NCBI GenBank assembly: GCA_016211085.1
Contig: JACQSY010000020.1
Location: forward strand, 62,001 to 126,000
Source of the DNA: Acidobacteriota bacterium
Lineage (GTDB): Bacteria; Acidobacteriota; UBA6911; RPQK01; JACQSY01
Length of the DNA stretch: 64,000 bases
Direction: 5' to 3'
Part shown: positions 52,675 through 61,148 of the stretch, one piece after another
How the letters are laid out: every line of letters starts with the position of its first letter
Position numbering within the stretch: the stretch's first letter is position 1
Translations under genes and position numbers: made by a program
Notes under the pieces: generated by a model
Databases searched by the model: none
What the model was told of the DNA's origin: nothing
Seen by the model: only the letters and a program-made list of their open reading frames with translations

Positions 52675-52724
52675 CCGTTGCCCAAGCCGATTTCTTGGGC
52701 AACGGGAGGGGCTTCTTGCCCAAG
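52675..52724. terminator. Hairpin pair between convergent genes
   Basis: CCGTTGCCCAAG (52675-52686) and CTTGGGCAACGG (52694-52705) form a perfect 12-base stem with a 7-base loop. A further CTTGCCCAAG (52715-52724) can pair with the same arm. No T run follows on either strand. The position between two converging genes fits a bidirectional terminator. Confidence 0.5.
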
Positions 52725-52726
52725 GC

Positions 52727-54043
52727 CTACTGCGGTGCTTGTCGTTTGTAGCGGCGTGCTTTTAATTCATAACGGGGGAGCGAACCGTGAGCTGCGAGCT
52801 CGACATCAATGCGAAGGCCCAAACGCATCCTCATGGCCTCTTGAAGCCTCAACCTGACTCGTTCTCGTTCCGAATGTTGAAGGCTCCCGTCCACTTCAAT
52901 CTTCATCAACAGTTGATCCATAGACCCGTCTTTGCTCACCTGTCCTTCAAATTCCACGATCTCCTGAAATTCACGCAGAATCGCCTCCAGAGAACTCGGA
53001 TACACATTCACGCCTCGTATGGTCATCATATCGTCAGCACGGGACAGAATACCGCCCATCAGGCGGCGGAAGGTTCTACCGCAGGCACAGGGGCTCGTAT
53101 CGGACAGCCGGACCAAGTCACCTGTACGGTAGCGAATTACAGGATAGGCACAGCGGTTCAAGCTGGTGATTATCAATTCTCCAATTTCACCCGGCGTTAC
53201 CGGCTTGAGCGTGGCTGGGTTCACAGATTCTACGAGGAAATCAATCTCATTGACATGGACACCACCCGTTTGTAGGTGACACTCAAATCCGTACGCTCCG
53301 ATCTCTGAAGCTCCGATATGGTCATAGCATTTGGCGCCCCACAAGGTTTCAATCCGCTTCTTAGTCGCAGGGATGCTTGCTCCAGGTTCACCCGCATGAA
53401 TGGTGATTCGGATTTGGCTTGATGCTGGATTGATTCCGTGGAGCTGAGCAACTTCCGCCAGGTGCAGGGCATAACTTGGGGTGCAAACCAGGACGGTGGC
53501 CTGATGTTCGAAAATGAAATTGATGCGTTGGAGCGAGCTTTGCCCACCGCCGCTCAAGACGCGGCATCCCAGTTCCTGAGCCATCTCAAACGGGGGCCAA
53601 AAGCCGATGAAGGGTCCAAAGGAAAAAGCCAGGAAAATGCGGTCGCCCGGCACAACACCCGCCGCTCTGAAGATGTAACCCCAACACTTTTTCCATCCGT
53701 TCCAGCTTTCCTGAGTGTCAAGGACTGGCAACGGACGTCCCGTTGTACCGCTGGTCTGGTGGAGCCGGATGTACTGGTCTAGGGGGAAGGTAAGATTAGA
53801 ACCGTAGGGAGGATGAGCCTCGACGTCTCTTACCAACTCACTTTTGGTCGTGAATGGGACATGCTCCCAATCTTTAAAATCGGGAAGATCGCGCAAGCCG
53901 ATCTGCTCAAACTTATTCTTGTAAAAAACATTATTTTCAAGGACGGTTCTTAGAAAGTGCCTGAGACGTTCTTGTTGACGGATTTCCAGCTGATCACGTT
54001 TGAGTGTTTCCAGTTCACGATCGTAGAAGAAATTGTGATTCAT
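52727..54043 (-). CDS. Phenylacetate-CoA-ligase-like AMP-forming enzyme
   Basis: 438 residues of the adenylate-forming superfamily: IRLHQTSGTTGRPLPVLDTQ (ATP loop), CYDHIGASEIGAYGFECHLQ, YPVIRYRTGDLVRLSDTSPC and ADDMMTIRGVNVYPSSLEAI (hinge and C-terminal domain). It activates a carboxylic acid to its CoA ester, phenylacetate or a related aromatic acid in the PaaK family. First-described members have 430-440 residues, as here. The CoA ester could feed the nearby acyl-CoA dehydrogenase and thioesterase genes elsewhere. Gene convergent to the amidohydrolase. Confidence 0.88.
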   Translation of the reverse strand: MNHNFFYDRELETLKRDQLEIRQQERLRHFLRTVLENNVFYKNKFEQIGLRDLPDFKDWEHVPFTTKSELVRDVEAHPPYGSNLTFPLDQYIRLHQTSGTTGRPLPVLDTQESWNGWKKCWGYIFRAAGVVPGDRIFLAFSFGPFIGFWPPFEMAQELGCRVLSGGGQSSLQRINFIFEHQATVLVCTPSYALHLAEVAQLHGINPASSQIRITIHAGEPGASIPATKKRIETLWGAKCYDHIGASEIGAYGFECHLQTGGVHVNEIDFLVESVNPATLKPVTPGEIGELIITSLNRCAYPVIRYRTGDLVRLSDTSPCACGRTFRRLMGGILSRADDMMTIRGVNVYPSSLEAILREFQEIVEFEGQVSKDGSMDQLLMKIEVDGSLQHSERERVRLRLQEAMRMRLGLRIDVELAAHGSLPRYELKARRYKRQAPQ

Positions 54044-54179
54044 TAATTGCTCCAGGTAGATAGTGTGAGCGAGAAGCGGCGGCTGGTTTGATTGTGCAAC
54101 GAAGGGAACTGCAGTTTTACAGCCTTAGTACCCAGATTCATCACTCGCAAACGTTATCGTATTTATGGATGGGGGGTAC

Positions 54180-55316
54180 TTAGTGTGCGTGATGATGCGG
54201 TGCGGTGCTGGCGCTGCTTCGAAGCTCTTCCAATCGCGAAACTATGGGGTTAATCAACTCCGGCTCCGTCCTATTGAGCTTTTGGTAACACCGGAGCAGC
54301 AATTCCAGAGCATCTTTTTCTACATAATTAAAACCGCTTGCTTCAATCTCATGTGAATGCCGAATATCCAAATTCCGAATGAAATCCAGACTGCGGTTGA
54401 GAAAGCGGCTGGCATCCTCCCAGCGATCCATGCGGTGGTAGACCAGGCCGAGGTTGTAAACCGCTCGCCCCTCCGCCAGCTTGTCAGGAGCCTGGGTAGC
54501 TACCTCCAGGGCCCGCAAGAATGCTGATTCCGCTTTTTCCAGATTTCCATTCAGTAGTTGAGCACCGCCCACGTTGAGCCACGCGTTGGCTTCCCAAATT
54601 AGGTTGCGAACATTATGGGCGGCTTCCGTCGCTTGAAGTGAATAATCGAGAGCTTCATTGACTTTACCCAAATGCATGTAGCCTGTGCCAAGGTTATATA
54701 GAGCCAATGCTTCTTTGGTCGGATCTTCCAACCTCCGGGCAAGTTCGAGTGCGATACGGCAATCTTCCAGCGCCCTTGGTCCGTCGCCGACACCCAAATT
54801 CCCGTAAGCGCTGGTGAGGTAGGTTGAAAAGACAAAAGAAAGATCCTCGAGCAGTTCGGCAATCTTACGCACCGAGTGAATGAGATCGAGCGCCGGCCGA
54901 TATTCCTTTTGGTTAAGGAGCCGAGTAGCCTCGATCCGATCCCGCCTGACTTTGAAACGGCGGACAAACGTGTCATCCCCAGAGACCTGCATGAAAGCAT
55001 TCGCCAACCATAGACCATCTTCCAAAGTAGGTTCGGAAAACTGGACCTTACGCTGTTCCGGTTTTTCTCTATGTGAGTGGATGGAAGTATCCAGGTAGCC
55101 CAAGAGGCTCTTTAAAGCCGTCTCGACCTTCGGGCGCTCCTGCATGGCCGAGGTGGCGCAAGCCTGCTCTCTCTTGCGAGCGCAATCCAACAGCGTGGAC
55201 AACATGGCGTCGGGGGCTGCGGAGGGTGCCGACTGCAGCATCGATAAGGCGAGAAAGACAAAAAACATGGCAGTCACTATAGCACACAGCAAGAATTTTT
55301 TGCAGGAGGCTTTCAA
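54180..55316 (-). CDS. Secreted tetratricopeptide-repeat protein
   Basis: 378 residues. A hydrophobic signal (KFLLCAIVTAMFFVFLALSM) is followed by a helical region, with clear TPR units at about residues 165-330: AYGNLGVGDGPRALEDCRIA, ALYNLGTGYMHLGKVNEALD, AWLNVGGAQLLNGNLEKAES and AVYNLGLVYHRMDRWEDASR. The end is His-rich (TAPHHHAH), perhaps a metal-binding tail. TPR folds bind other proteins; the partner is unknown. Overlaps the end of the upstream PNPOx-like gene by four bases, so both are co-translated. Confidence 0.82.
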   Translation of the reverse strand: MKASCKKFLLCAIVTAMFFVFLALSMLQSAPSAAPDAMLSTLLDCARKREQACATSAMQERPKVETALKSLLGYLDTSIHSHREKPEQRKVQFSEPTLEDGLWLANAFMQVSGDDTFVRRFKVRRDRIEATRLLNQKEYRPALDLIHSVRKIAELLEDLSFVFSTYLTSAYGNLGVGDGPRALEDCRIALELARRLEDPTKEALALYNLGTGYMHLGKVNEALDYSLQATEAAHNVRNLIWEANAWLNVGGAQLLNGNLEKAESAFLRALEVATQAPDKLAEGRAVYNLGLVYHRMDRWEDASRFLNRSLDFIRNLDIRHSHEIEASGFNYVEKDALELLLRCYQKLNRTEPELINPIVSRLEELRSSASTAPHHHAH

Positions 55317-55783
55317 AGCAAAAGCAGCTTCTTAAAAACCAGTTCCCGATTTTCCCTCGTCATGCCCGGATCGTACCCCTCAAAGGTAATCCCTGAGGTA
55401 ATATGAGCAGTTGAAAGCCTGTCTTCGATGACGGAAACCACCCGTAAATCAAAGAGGTTTTCGCTGGGAGCCTCGGAAAGTTGAGGAAGAAGGGAACCGC
55501 TGCAACGAACGTAAAAACTCAGCGCAGGGTCCACCAGAATGAAGCTGATCTTACCATTTTTAAGAAGGTTTTCAGCGGCACGGCTCGACTTATACAACAG
55601 TACCAGCAGCCTGTGACGGTCGCGGGCGACCACCTCAGCGGGACTAAGCATTCCGTGCCGGGGCCAACCATCCGGGTCCACTGTGGAAAACAAAATTACT
55701 TTGTTTATTTTTTCGGAAAGGCGGTCGCTGTTCAAAAACAAAAACAAAGAGTCCGACAATGTAGCTCCCAGATCTGTGGCCAT
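55313..55783 (-). CDS. Pyridoxamine-phosphate-oxidase-like flavin/split-barrel protein
   Basis: 156 residues of the PNPOx-like split-barrel family: VILFSTVDPDGWPRHGMLSP, EVVARDRHRLLVLLYKSSRA, KNGKISFILVDPALSFYVRC. These proteins usually bind FMN or F420 and reduce a small substrate. Residues for pyridoxine itself cannot be confirmed. Second member of the cluster running 59008 to 54180 on the minus strand. Confidence 0.72.
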   Translation of the reverse strand: MATDLGATLSDSLFLFLNSDRLSEKINKVILFSTVDPDGWPRHGMLSPAEVVARDRHRLLVLLYKSSRAAENLLKNGKISFILVDPALSFYVRCSGSLLPQLSEAPSENLFDLRVVSVIEDRLSTAHITSGITFEGYDPGMTRENRELVFKKLLLL

Positions 55784-55903
55784 GAAGTCCTCGCCTCTAT
55801 GACGCAGCCTTCAACCGGTTACCGGCGGTCCGCTGCTCTTATGCTGTTTCAAACGTCAAGTGTTGGACCGATCTTTCCAGCATGGATTTGTAAGAATACG
55901 AGT

Positions 55904-56266
55904 TCATTCCCAGTAGGGACGTTTTCCGTAAAAAGAGTGAATCTGGCTTCCCCAAACGCGATTGCCCATTTTAGGCCAATGATTGCGATCAAAGCCAGGA
56001 GCTTGCTTTAGTTTCTCCAGATCTACATCAATGAGGAACTCCTTTTTTTCCATATCAAACAGCATGGACTGAAACGGAACGGCAAAGAGTTTCTCACCTA
56101 ATCCCAGGATGCCGCCGGCTGCAAGTACGGCATAGGCAATTTTCCCGGTTTCCATGTCCAGCACGAAATCCTCGATGGACCCTACGTGCACGTGGGAATG
56201 AGTACGAACCTTGCTGCCGATGATTGTAGTAGCGCGCAGGGCATCAGCTTCAACGAGCTTCACCAT
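55904..56266 (-). CDS. PRC-barrel domain protein
   Basis: 120 residues with one PRC-barrel fold: ALRATTIIGSKVRTHSHVHV, GSIEDFVLDMETGKIAYAVL and KLFAVPFQSMLFDMEKKEFL. Such domains serve in RNA-processing factor RimM and in photosynthetic reaction centre H chains, or as free stress proteins. The C-terminal tail (WGSQIHSFYGKRPYWE) is aromatic. Role unknown. Confidence 0.82.
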   Translation of the reverse strand: MVKLVEADALRATTIIGSKVRTHSHVHVGSIEDFVLDMETGKIAYAVLAAGGILGLGEKLFAVPFQSMLFDMEKKEFLIDVDLEKLKQAPGFDRNHWPKMGNRVWGSQIHSFYGKRPYWE

Positions 56267-56432
56267 TGTTTTTCTCCTTACTTAACGGACCCCCAAACGC
56301 GGCCACGGGAGGAGGTGCAATAAGCTTTCGGCCCGGCGTGACTTCCTCGCCGTATGTGCCGTTAACTCTATTATGTAGCAGGCGAGTCGCTTTTTGTGAA
56401 GGATCGGGGTCCTCAGCAAGAACCCAAAGCAA

Positions 56433-57599
56433 TTACTTTGGTGCGGGGACGGGTACTAATCTGAGAATTCGGTCGTCCTCTGCAGAAGGTCTGTTTCGGC
56501 CGTCCCGGTTGGAAGTGGATAGATAAAGCGTGCCGTCCGGTCCTTCCGTCAACGCCCGTAGCCGTCCGTACCTGCGCTCGAGAAGTTTTTCCTGGCTTAT
56601 GACGCGCCGACCCTCCAGAACCACGCGGACCAATGCCTGCCCTGCCAAGCTTGTGAAAAAAAGGTTTTCCTTAAATTGGGGAAAGGCTGATCCCCGATAA
56701 AAATGCGCCGCCGCGGGAGCAATAGCTGGGGTGAACTCGATTAAGGGTGGTTCGAGCCCGGCTTTTTCCTGGCGATGGTGGATCCCAGGCCATCCGTAAT
56801 TTTTCCCTTTCTCTACGATATTGACCTCGTCGCCGCCGCGAGGTCCATCAAAACCAGAGGGACCGTGTTCCGTTTGAAACATCAGATTGGTTGAAGGCTG
56901 CCAGTCGATTCCCTGAGCATTGCGATGGCCCAGCGACCAGATCTCCGGGCGTGCTCCCGCTTGTTTTACAAACGGATTATCGGCGGGGACGGAGCCGTCG
57001 TCGCTCAGCCTCAACGTTTTTCCCGCCAGCGAGTTCAGCTGGGCAGCTAAATTTCTCTCAGTGGCATCTCCAGTGGTGGCGTAAAGCTTTCCGTCAGGGC
57101 CGAACCGAAGAGCACAACCCGCGTGAAACGGTGCAGCGGGAATGTTCTCAAGGATGATGGTCCTTTCAGTCAGTCCTGCATCTGTTTCACGAAAGCGAAC
57201 GATTCGAACTCGCTGCTGATTCCGATGGTCATAAACATAGGAGAGGTACAGCCATTTGTTTTGTGCAAAGTTTGGATGCAATGCCAGCCCCATCAGACCG
57301 GTTTCGGCGGAACCACCGATTCCGGACGCGCGGCTGACGACGTCAGTGAGCACCATTACAGGATCCCGTTTAAGACGGCCCTTCTCCACGACCCGAACCC
57401 GTCCGGGCCGTTCCGTAATAATCAATCGTCCGTCGGGAGCAAAGACCATAGACCAGGGAACCTCCAGACCTTCAACAACCGTTTCCACCCGGAACAGGGC
57501 TTCTGTGTTCGACAGGGAAGATTCGCGGGCGGAGGGAGCTTCCCCACAGGTGACGGCCAGACCAATCACGAAGATGGTTAACGAGGGAAAAAGCTTCAT
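56433..57599 (-). CDS. PQQ-dependent aldose/glucose dehydrogenase-like protein
   Basis: 388 residues. A lipoprotein-like or Sec signal (LTIFVIGLAVTCGEAPSA, with Cys at about 19) is followed by a six-bladed propeller: GLEVPWSMVFAPDGRLIITE, GLMGLALHPNFAQNKWLYLS, RFGPDGKLYATTGDATERN, GHRNAQGIDWQPSTNLMFQT, EHGPSGFDGPRGGDEVNIVE, and LTEGPDGTLYLSTSNRDGR. This is the soluble aldose sugar dehydrogenase (YliI/Asd) family, which needs PQQ and calcium and acts in the periplasm. No PQQ genes lie nearby. Its start is 2 bases after the stop of the next upstream gene. Confidence 0.9.
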   Translation of the reverse strand: MKLFPSLTIFVIGLAVTCGEAPSARESSLSNTEALFRVETVVEGLEVPWSMVFAPDGRLIITERPGRVRVVEKGRLKRDPVMVLTDVVSRASGIGGSAETGLMGLALHPNFAQNKWLYLSYVYDHRNQQRVRIVRFRETDAGLTERTIILENIPAAPFHAGCALRFGPDGKLYATTGDATERNLAAQLNSLAGKTLRLSDDGSVPADNPFVKQAGARPEIWSLGHRNAQGIDWQPSTNLMFQTEHGPSGFDGPRGGDEVNIVEKGKNYGWPGIHHRQEKAGLEPPLIEFTPAIAPAAAHFYRGSAFPQFKENLFFTSLAGQALVRVVLEGRRVISQEKLLERRYGRLRALTEGPDGTLYLSTSNRDGRNRPSAEDDRILRLVPVPAPK

Positions 57600-57601
57600 T
57601 G

Positions 57602-58375
57602 TCAGCTCCTGAGGAAAGATTTCATGCCAGGGTTATCCGTGATAATTCCATCCACTTTCATTGAAAGCAGCTTGCGTGCATGCTCTGGCCTGTTCACAGT
57701 CCAAGCAAGCACTGCTAGGTTGTTGAGATGCGCGCGATGGACCAATTCTGCATCAACAAGGTTCCACCGTACCGCCACGACACGGGCGCACACGTTCATC
57801 GCAGCCCTGACCGGATCTACGGCCCGGAAATCAATTAGAACTCCCGTTTGGATATGGGGCTGAATCTCACGGGTTCTCCAGAGAACATGGTGATCGAAAG
57901 AGAGCACGATGGCTCGGTCCTCGATCGCATAGTGCCGAATCATATCGCAGACGAGCTGCTCGGATGAATCCACGTACGGAGGGCTCTTGATCTCGACAAG
58001 CAGTTTCTGGTCGCGTTTTCTAAAAAAAGAGAAGACTTTTTCCAAAAGGGGCAATTTTTCGTTAGCGAAAGAAGGATGGAACCAGGAGCCGGCATCCAGA
58101 TCAAGGAGTTCGCGGGCGGAAAAGTTCCAAACAGGGCCCTGGCCATTGGTAGTCCGGTCCACGGTCTCATCGTGAATGACAATGGCTCGATGATCTCGTG
58201 AAAACCGGATATCGAGTTCGATTGCGTCCGCCTTCAGCTGCACGGCCCGGCGAAAGGCGGCCATCGTGTTCTCAGGAGTCTCGGCTGACGCACCACGATG
58301 AGCAATCAACTGCAGCCTCACAGAATGAGTATAAATAATCTGCTGGAGAATCCGGGAAAAAAGACGACGGCGCAT
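57602..58375 (-). CDS. Glycerophosphodiester phosphodiesterase family protein
   Basis: 257 residues from the ATG at 58375; the frame extends to 58429. Catalytic motifs of the TIM-barrel GDPD family are intact: LIAHRGASAETPENTMAAFR (His and Glu), AIELDIRFSRDHRAIVIHDE (Glu/Asp metal ligands and second His) and LVEIKSPPYVDSSEQLVCDM. It hydrolyses glycerophosphodiesters to glycerol-3-phosphate and an alcohol. No clear signal peptide, so it may be cytosolic. Directly followed by the PQQ-dehydrogenase gene. Confidence 0.92.
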   Translation of the reverse strand: MRRRLFSRILQQIIYTHSVRLQLIAHRGASAETPENTMAAFRRAVQLKADAIELDIRFSRDHRAIVIHDETVDRTTNGQGPVWNFSARELLDLDAGSWFHPSFANEKLPLLEKVFSFFRKRDQKLLVEIKSPPYVDSSEQLVCDMIRHYAIEDRAIVLSFDHHVLWRTREIQPHIQTGVLIDFRAVDPVRAAMNVCARVVAVRWNLVDAELVHRAHLNNLAVLAWTVNRPEHARKLLSMKVDGIITDNPGMKSFLRS

Positions 58376-58456
58376 CTTCAAACGGATTTCCGAGGTGAGG
58401 TCCCACGATCGCGGCAAAAGCTCGGACACTTATCGGTAGCCCAGCGAAATTCGACA

Positions 58457-59008
58457 CTAGCGACGGCGTGTTCCTAGAATCAGGTCCCAGACGGGGCTGG
58501 TCACGCCGTAACAACAAGTGTCATTCACAAAGTGATGATAGAAATGATTGCGCCGCTGCCGATTCAAGAAAAGGCTGGTCCGCGAGCTCAGGTGTACATG
58601 GTAATGTACAAATTCGTAATAGATGAATCCCAGCCAGAGTCCCATCATCAGCGCGGACATGCTGATGAGGCTGCCGAGCAGGAAATAAAGCAACATCCCC
58701 AACACACCGGAAACCGGAATGCTGTAGATCGGCCTTATGAGAATTTTCTCGGAGTTTCGAGGATCAGCATGGTGGGAAAAGTGTAGCTGGGCCAGCAGAC
58801 GTTTAACGAATGGAGCCCTGGGTCTCCAGTGGAACAGGAAACGGTGCAGGACATACTCGGAAAATGACCAGAGTAGAAGGCCCACGAATGACAAAACGGC
58901 CGGAAAGGCCCAACCAGCCGCCTCTTCTCGAGCCATTGCCAAAGACATTAACAAGATGCCTAACGCCGGGAAGAACCAAAAGCAGTAATAACGACCTAAG
59001 AATTTCAT
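58457..59008 (-). CDS. Fatty-acid hydroxylase / sterol-desaturase family membrane protein
   Basis: 183 residues with four hydrophobic helices and the His clusters of the membrane di-iron hydroxylase family: YVLHRFLFH, LHFSHH, FVHYHVHL and NHFYHHFVNDTCCYG. The His residues bind two irons at the cytoplasmic face. It could hydroxylate or desaturate a lipid, consistent with neighbouring glycerophosphodiesterase and dehydrogenase genes. First gene of the long minus-strand cluster. Confidence 0.88.
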   Translation of the reverse strand: MKFLGRYYCFWFFPALGILLMSLAMAREEAAGWAFPAVLSFVGLLLWSFSEYVLHRFLFHWRPRAPFVKRLLAQLHFSHHADPRNSEKILIRPIYSIPVSGVLGMLLYFLLGSLISMSALMMGLWLGFIYYEFVHYHVHLSSRTSLFLNRQRRNHFYHHFVNDTCCYGVTSPVWDLILGTRRR

Positions 59009-59102
59009 CTGTTCTTTCCATATTATAATCTGCCGTCAGCAGTTCCCCAGGAGCATAACGGGTTTAAACTAATTTGGAAGTTTTGTATCGAAGGGGGAAA
59101 TC

Positions 59103-60071
59103 ATGAAGGCTATATGTTTTCATCAGCATGGTGATGCAAGGGTCTTGCAACTTGAAGAGTTGCCGGCTCCGAGCCTGAGAGATGGCGAGGTGCTGGTTCG
59201 GACGCAGGCGATTGGCGTCAATTTTATTGATATCTATTTTCGCAGAGGTGTCTACCCTGCAAAGCTTCCCATGGTCCCGGGGAATGAGGCTTCGGGGACC
59301 GTCGCTGAGGTGGGAAATGCAGTGACTGATTTCCATCAGGGCGACCGGGTTGTTTTCGTGATGACTTCGGGCAGCTATGCGGAGAACGTGGTAGTCCCCG
59401 CTTCACGCCTGGTTCGAGTGCCGGACGCTATCGACTCCAAAGTTGCCGCCGCAGCCATGCTGCAGGGACTCACAGCTCATTACCTCACTCATGGGTGTTT
59501 TTGGGTTCAGAAAGGCAACACGGTGCTGGTGCATGCCGGGGCTGGAGGCGTAGGACTATTGTTGATCCAGATTTGTCGGATGTTAAAGGCAAAGGTGATT
59601 ACAACGGTCTCGAGTGAAGAAAAAGCCAGGGTGGCTCGAGAGGCGGGCGCTGATGAGGTAATCGTTTACACTCATGAAGACTTCCAGCAAAAAGTGCAGC
59701 AACTCACGGCAGGCGCCGGGGTCGATGTGGTTTATGACTCTGTAGGAAAATCAACATTCGAAGATAGCTTGAAGAGCTTGAAAACCCGGGGATACCTGGT
59801 CCTGTTTGGACAGTCCTCAGGAGCGGTTCCGCCTTTTGATCCACAAATATTGAACACGAGAGGTTCTCTTTTTTTGACGCGTCCTTCCCTTGGTCACTAT
59901 ACGGCGACGCGCCGAGAGTTAACTGAGAGAGCCGAGGACCTCTTCAGGTGGATACGCGACGGGTCTCTCAAAATTCAGATTTATAAAGAATACCCTCTAA
60001 GGGATGCCAGACTGGCGCACGAGGCGCTGGAATCCAGGCAAACGGTCGGGAAAATATTGCTAATACCATGA
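59103..60071 (+). CDS. NADPH:quinone oxidoreductase (zinc-free MDR family)
   Basis: 322 residues, preceded by GAAGGGGGAAATC. A medium-chain reductase: MKAICFHQHGDARVLQLEEL, TQAIGVNFIDIYFRRGVY, PMVPGNEASGTVAEVG, GNTVLVHAGAGGVGLLLIQI (NADPH loop) and the C-terminal ARLAHEALESRQTVGKILLI. The cysteines that bind zinc in alcohol dehydrogenases are absent, which fits QorA-type quinone reductases. It reduces quinones with NADPH in the cytosol. A TATAAT at 59024-59029 lies 74 bases before the start and may be its -10 box, but the -35 box is poor. Confidence 0.92.
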   Translation: MKAICFHQHGDARVLQLEELPAPSLRDGEVLVRTQAIGVNFIDIYFRRGVYPAKLPMVPGNEASGTVAEVGNAVTDFHQGDRVVFVMTSGSYAENVVVPASRLVRVPDAIDSKVAAAAMLQGLTAHYLTHGCFWVQKGNTVLVHAGAGGVGLLLIQICRMLKAKVITTVSSEEKARVAREAGADEVIVYTHEDFQQKVQQLTAGAGVDVVYDSVGKSTFEDSLKSLKTRGYLVLFGQSSGAVPPFDPQILNTRGSLFLTRPSLGHYTATRRELTERAEDLFRWIRDGSLKIQIYKEYPLRDARLAHEALESRQTVGKILLIP

Positions 60072-60103
60072 CGCTGCACGAATTCCGTGGCGGACTCTGA
60101 CGG

Positions 60104-60322
60104 TTATTCGCCGCACATGCCGCGACGCGGGGCTCCACAGGTTCCGCAAGGTCCTGTTTCGAGAGCGGCGCTTTTGATGGAGCCGCTTACTGCAAAGGTG
60201 GAAAAAAGCTTCTCCGCCCGTGTGCTTCGGCAACCGGGACACTCGACCCTGGTGTTGGAGCCCGAGACGATGGTCTCGAATTGATAATTACATTCCTGGC
60301 AGCGGTACTCAAATATAGGCAT
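60104..60322 (-). CDS. FmdB-family zinc-ribbon protein
   Basis: 72 residues starting MPIFEYRCQECNYQFETIV, the N-terminal signature of FmdB-type regulators. CxxC pairs: CQEC and CPGC form the zinc ribbon; a second set, CGTC plus a late MCGE, lies in a Gly-rich tail. The family is said to regulate or assist other proteins; its role here is unknown. Alone on its strand, between two plus-strand genes. Confidence 0.88.
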   Translation of the reverse strand: MPIFEYRCQECNYQFETIVSGSNTRVECPGCRSTRAEKLFSTFAVSGSIKSAALETGPCGTCGAPRRGMCGE

Positions 60323-60344
60323 GCAGGTTATTATAAATCAGGCA

Positions 60345-61133
60345 ATGCGAAAAATGTCCGGCATCCCAGCAATGATTCGCACAATCCAGCTGGTCTTGGC
60401 GGTCTTCATACTCGCAGGCAGCGCTTTAGCCCGCCAGCCTCAAGAACGCGCGTTTACTTCCCAGCTGTGGGAGGAGAATCGGGACATTTTTGAGCACATC
60501 CTCGCTCATCCTTTCTTGAAGGGTTTGAGCGACGGATCCTTGGAAAAGGACGCTTTCTCTTTCTACATGATTCAGGACGCGCATTATCTGGGAGAGTTTG
60601 CACGTGCTTTGAGCATTGCGGCTTCAAAGGCGCCCAAAGAGGAATGGATGGCACTATTGAATACTCATGCCGCGGACGCTCTCAAGTACGAACGACAGCT
60701 TCACGAAAGTGTTTTCCGGGAGTTTGAAATTGCTCCAGCCCAGATTGCCGCTTTTGAGCCCTCTCCTGAGGCAGTTGCTTATACGAATTTCCTCCTGGCT
60801 ATCGCTTCCCAACATACGTTTGCTGAGTCCATCGCGGCGTTGCTGCCTTGCTACTGGATCTACTGGGAGGTCGGCAAGGAGTTGCGGCTGCGCGGATCGA
60901 AGAATGAAGTGTACCGGCGTTGGATCGAGACATATGCTTCTGATGCATATGGCGAAACTGTTAAAGAGGTGTTGAGGATGGTTGATGAACTGGCAGAAGA
61001 AGCTTCTCCATCACTAAGGCAGCGGATGAGAGAAAATTACCGGCGCAGTTCGCGATATGAATGGATGTTTTGGGATTCTGCTTATCATCGCCGGAAGTGG
61101 CCTCCCATTACTGGAGAGCAGCCTTCTCGTTAG
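60345..61133 (+). CDS. TenA/thiaminase-II-like protein with export signal
   Basis: 262 residues from the ATG at 60345; 60321, 60354 and 60372 are other in-frame ATGs. A hydrophobic stretch MIRTIQLVLAVFILAGSALA precedes RQPQERAFTSQLWEENRDIF, where TenA proteins normally start. The TenA domain is complete: DAFSFYMIQDAHYLGEFARA (Asp and Tyr of the pocket), LPCYWIYWEVGKEL (the catalytic Cys) and the late helix YASDAYGETVKEVLRMVDEL (Glu). TenA hydrolyses aminopyrimidines for thiamine salvage in the cytosol; an exported copy is unusual. No TPP riboswitch is visible upstream. The unknown gene follows 15 bases later. Confidence 0.8.
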   Translation: MRKMSGIPAMIRTIQLVLAVFILAGSALARQPQERAFTSQLWEENRDIFEHILAHPFLKGLSDGSLEKDAFSFYMIQDAHYLGEFARALSIAASKAPKEEWMALLNTHAADALKYERQLHESVFREFEIAPAQIAAFEPSPEAVAYTNFLLAIASQHTFAESIAALLPCYWIYWEVGKELRLRGSKNEVYRRWIETYASDAYGETVKEVLRMVDELAEEASPSLRQRMRENYRRSSRYEWMFWDSAYHRRKWPPITGEQPSR

Positions 61134-61148
61134 AACCTGCTGAAATTA

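Noticed and set aside
60240-60345. TPP riboswitch before the TenA gene
   Set aside because: The conserved CTGAGA and ACCTGA blocks of THI elements are not present, and the region overlaps the FmdB gene on the other strand.
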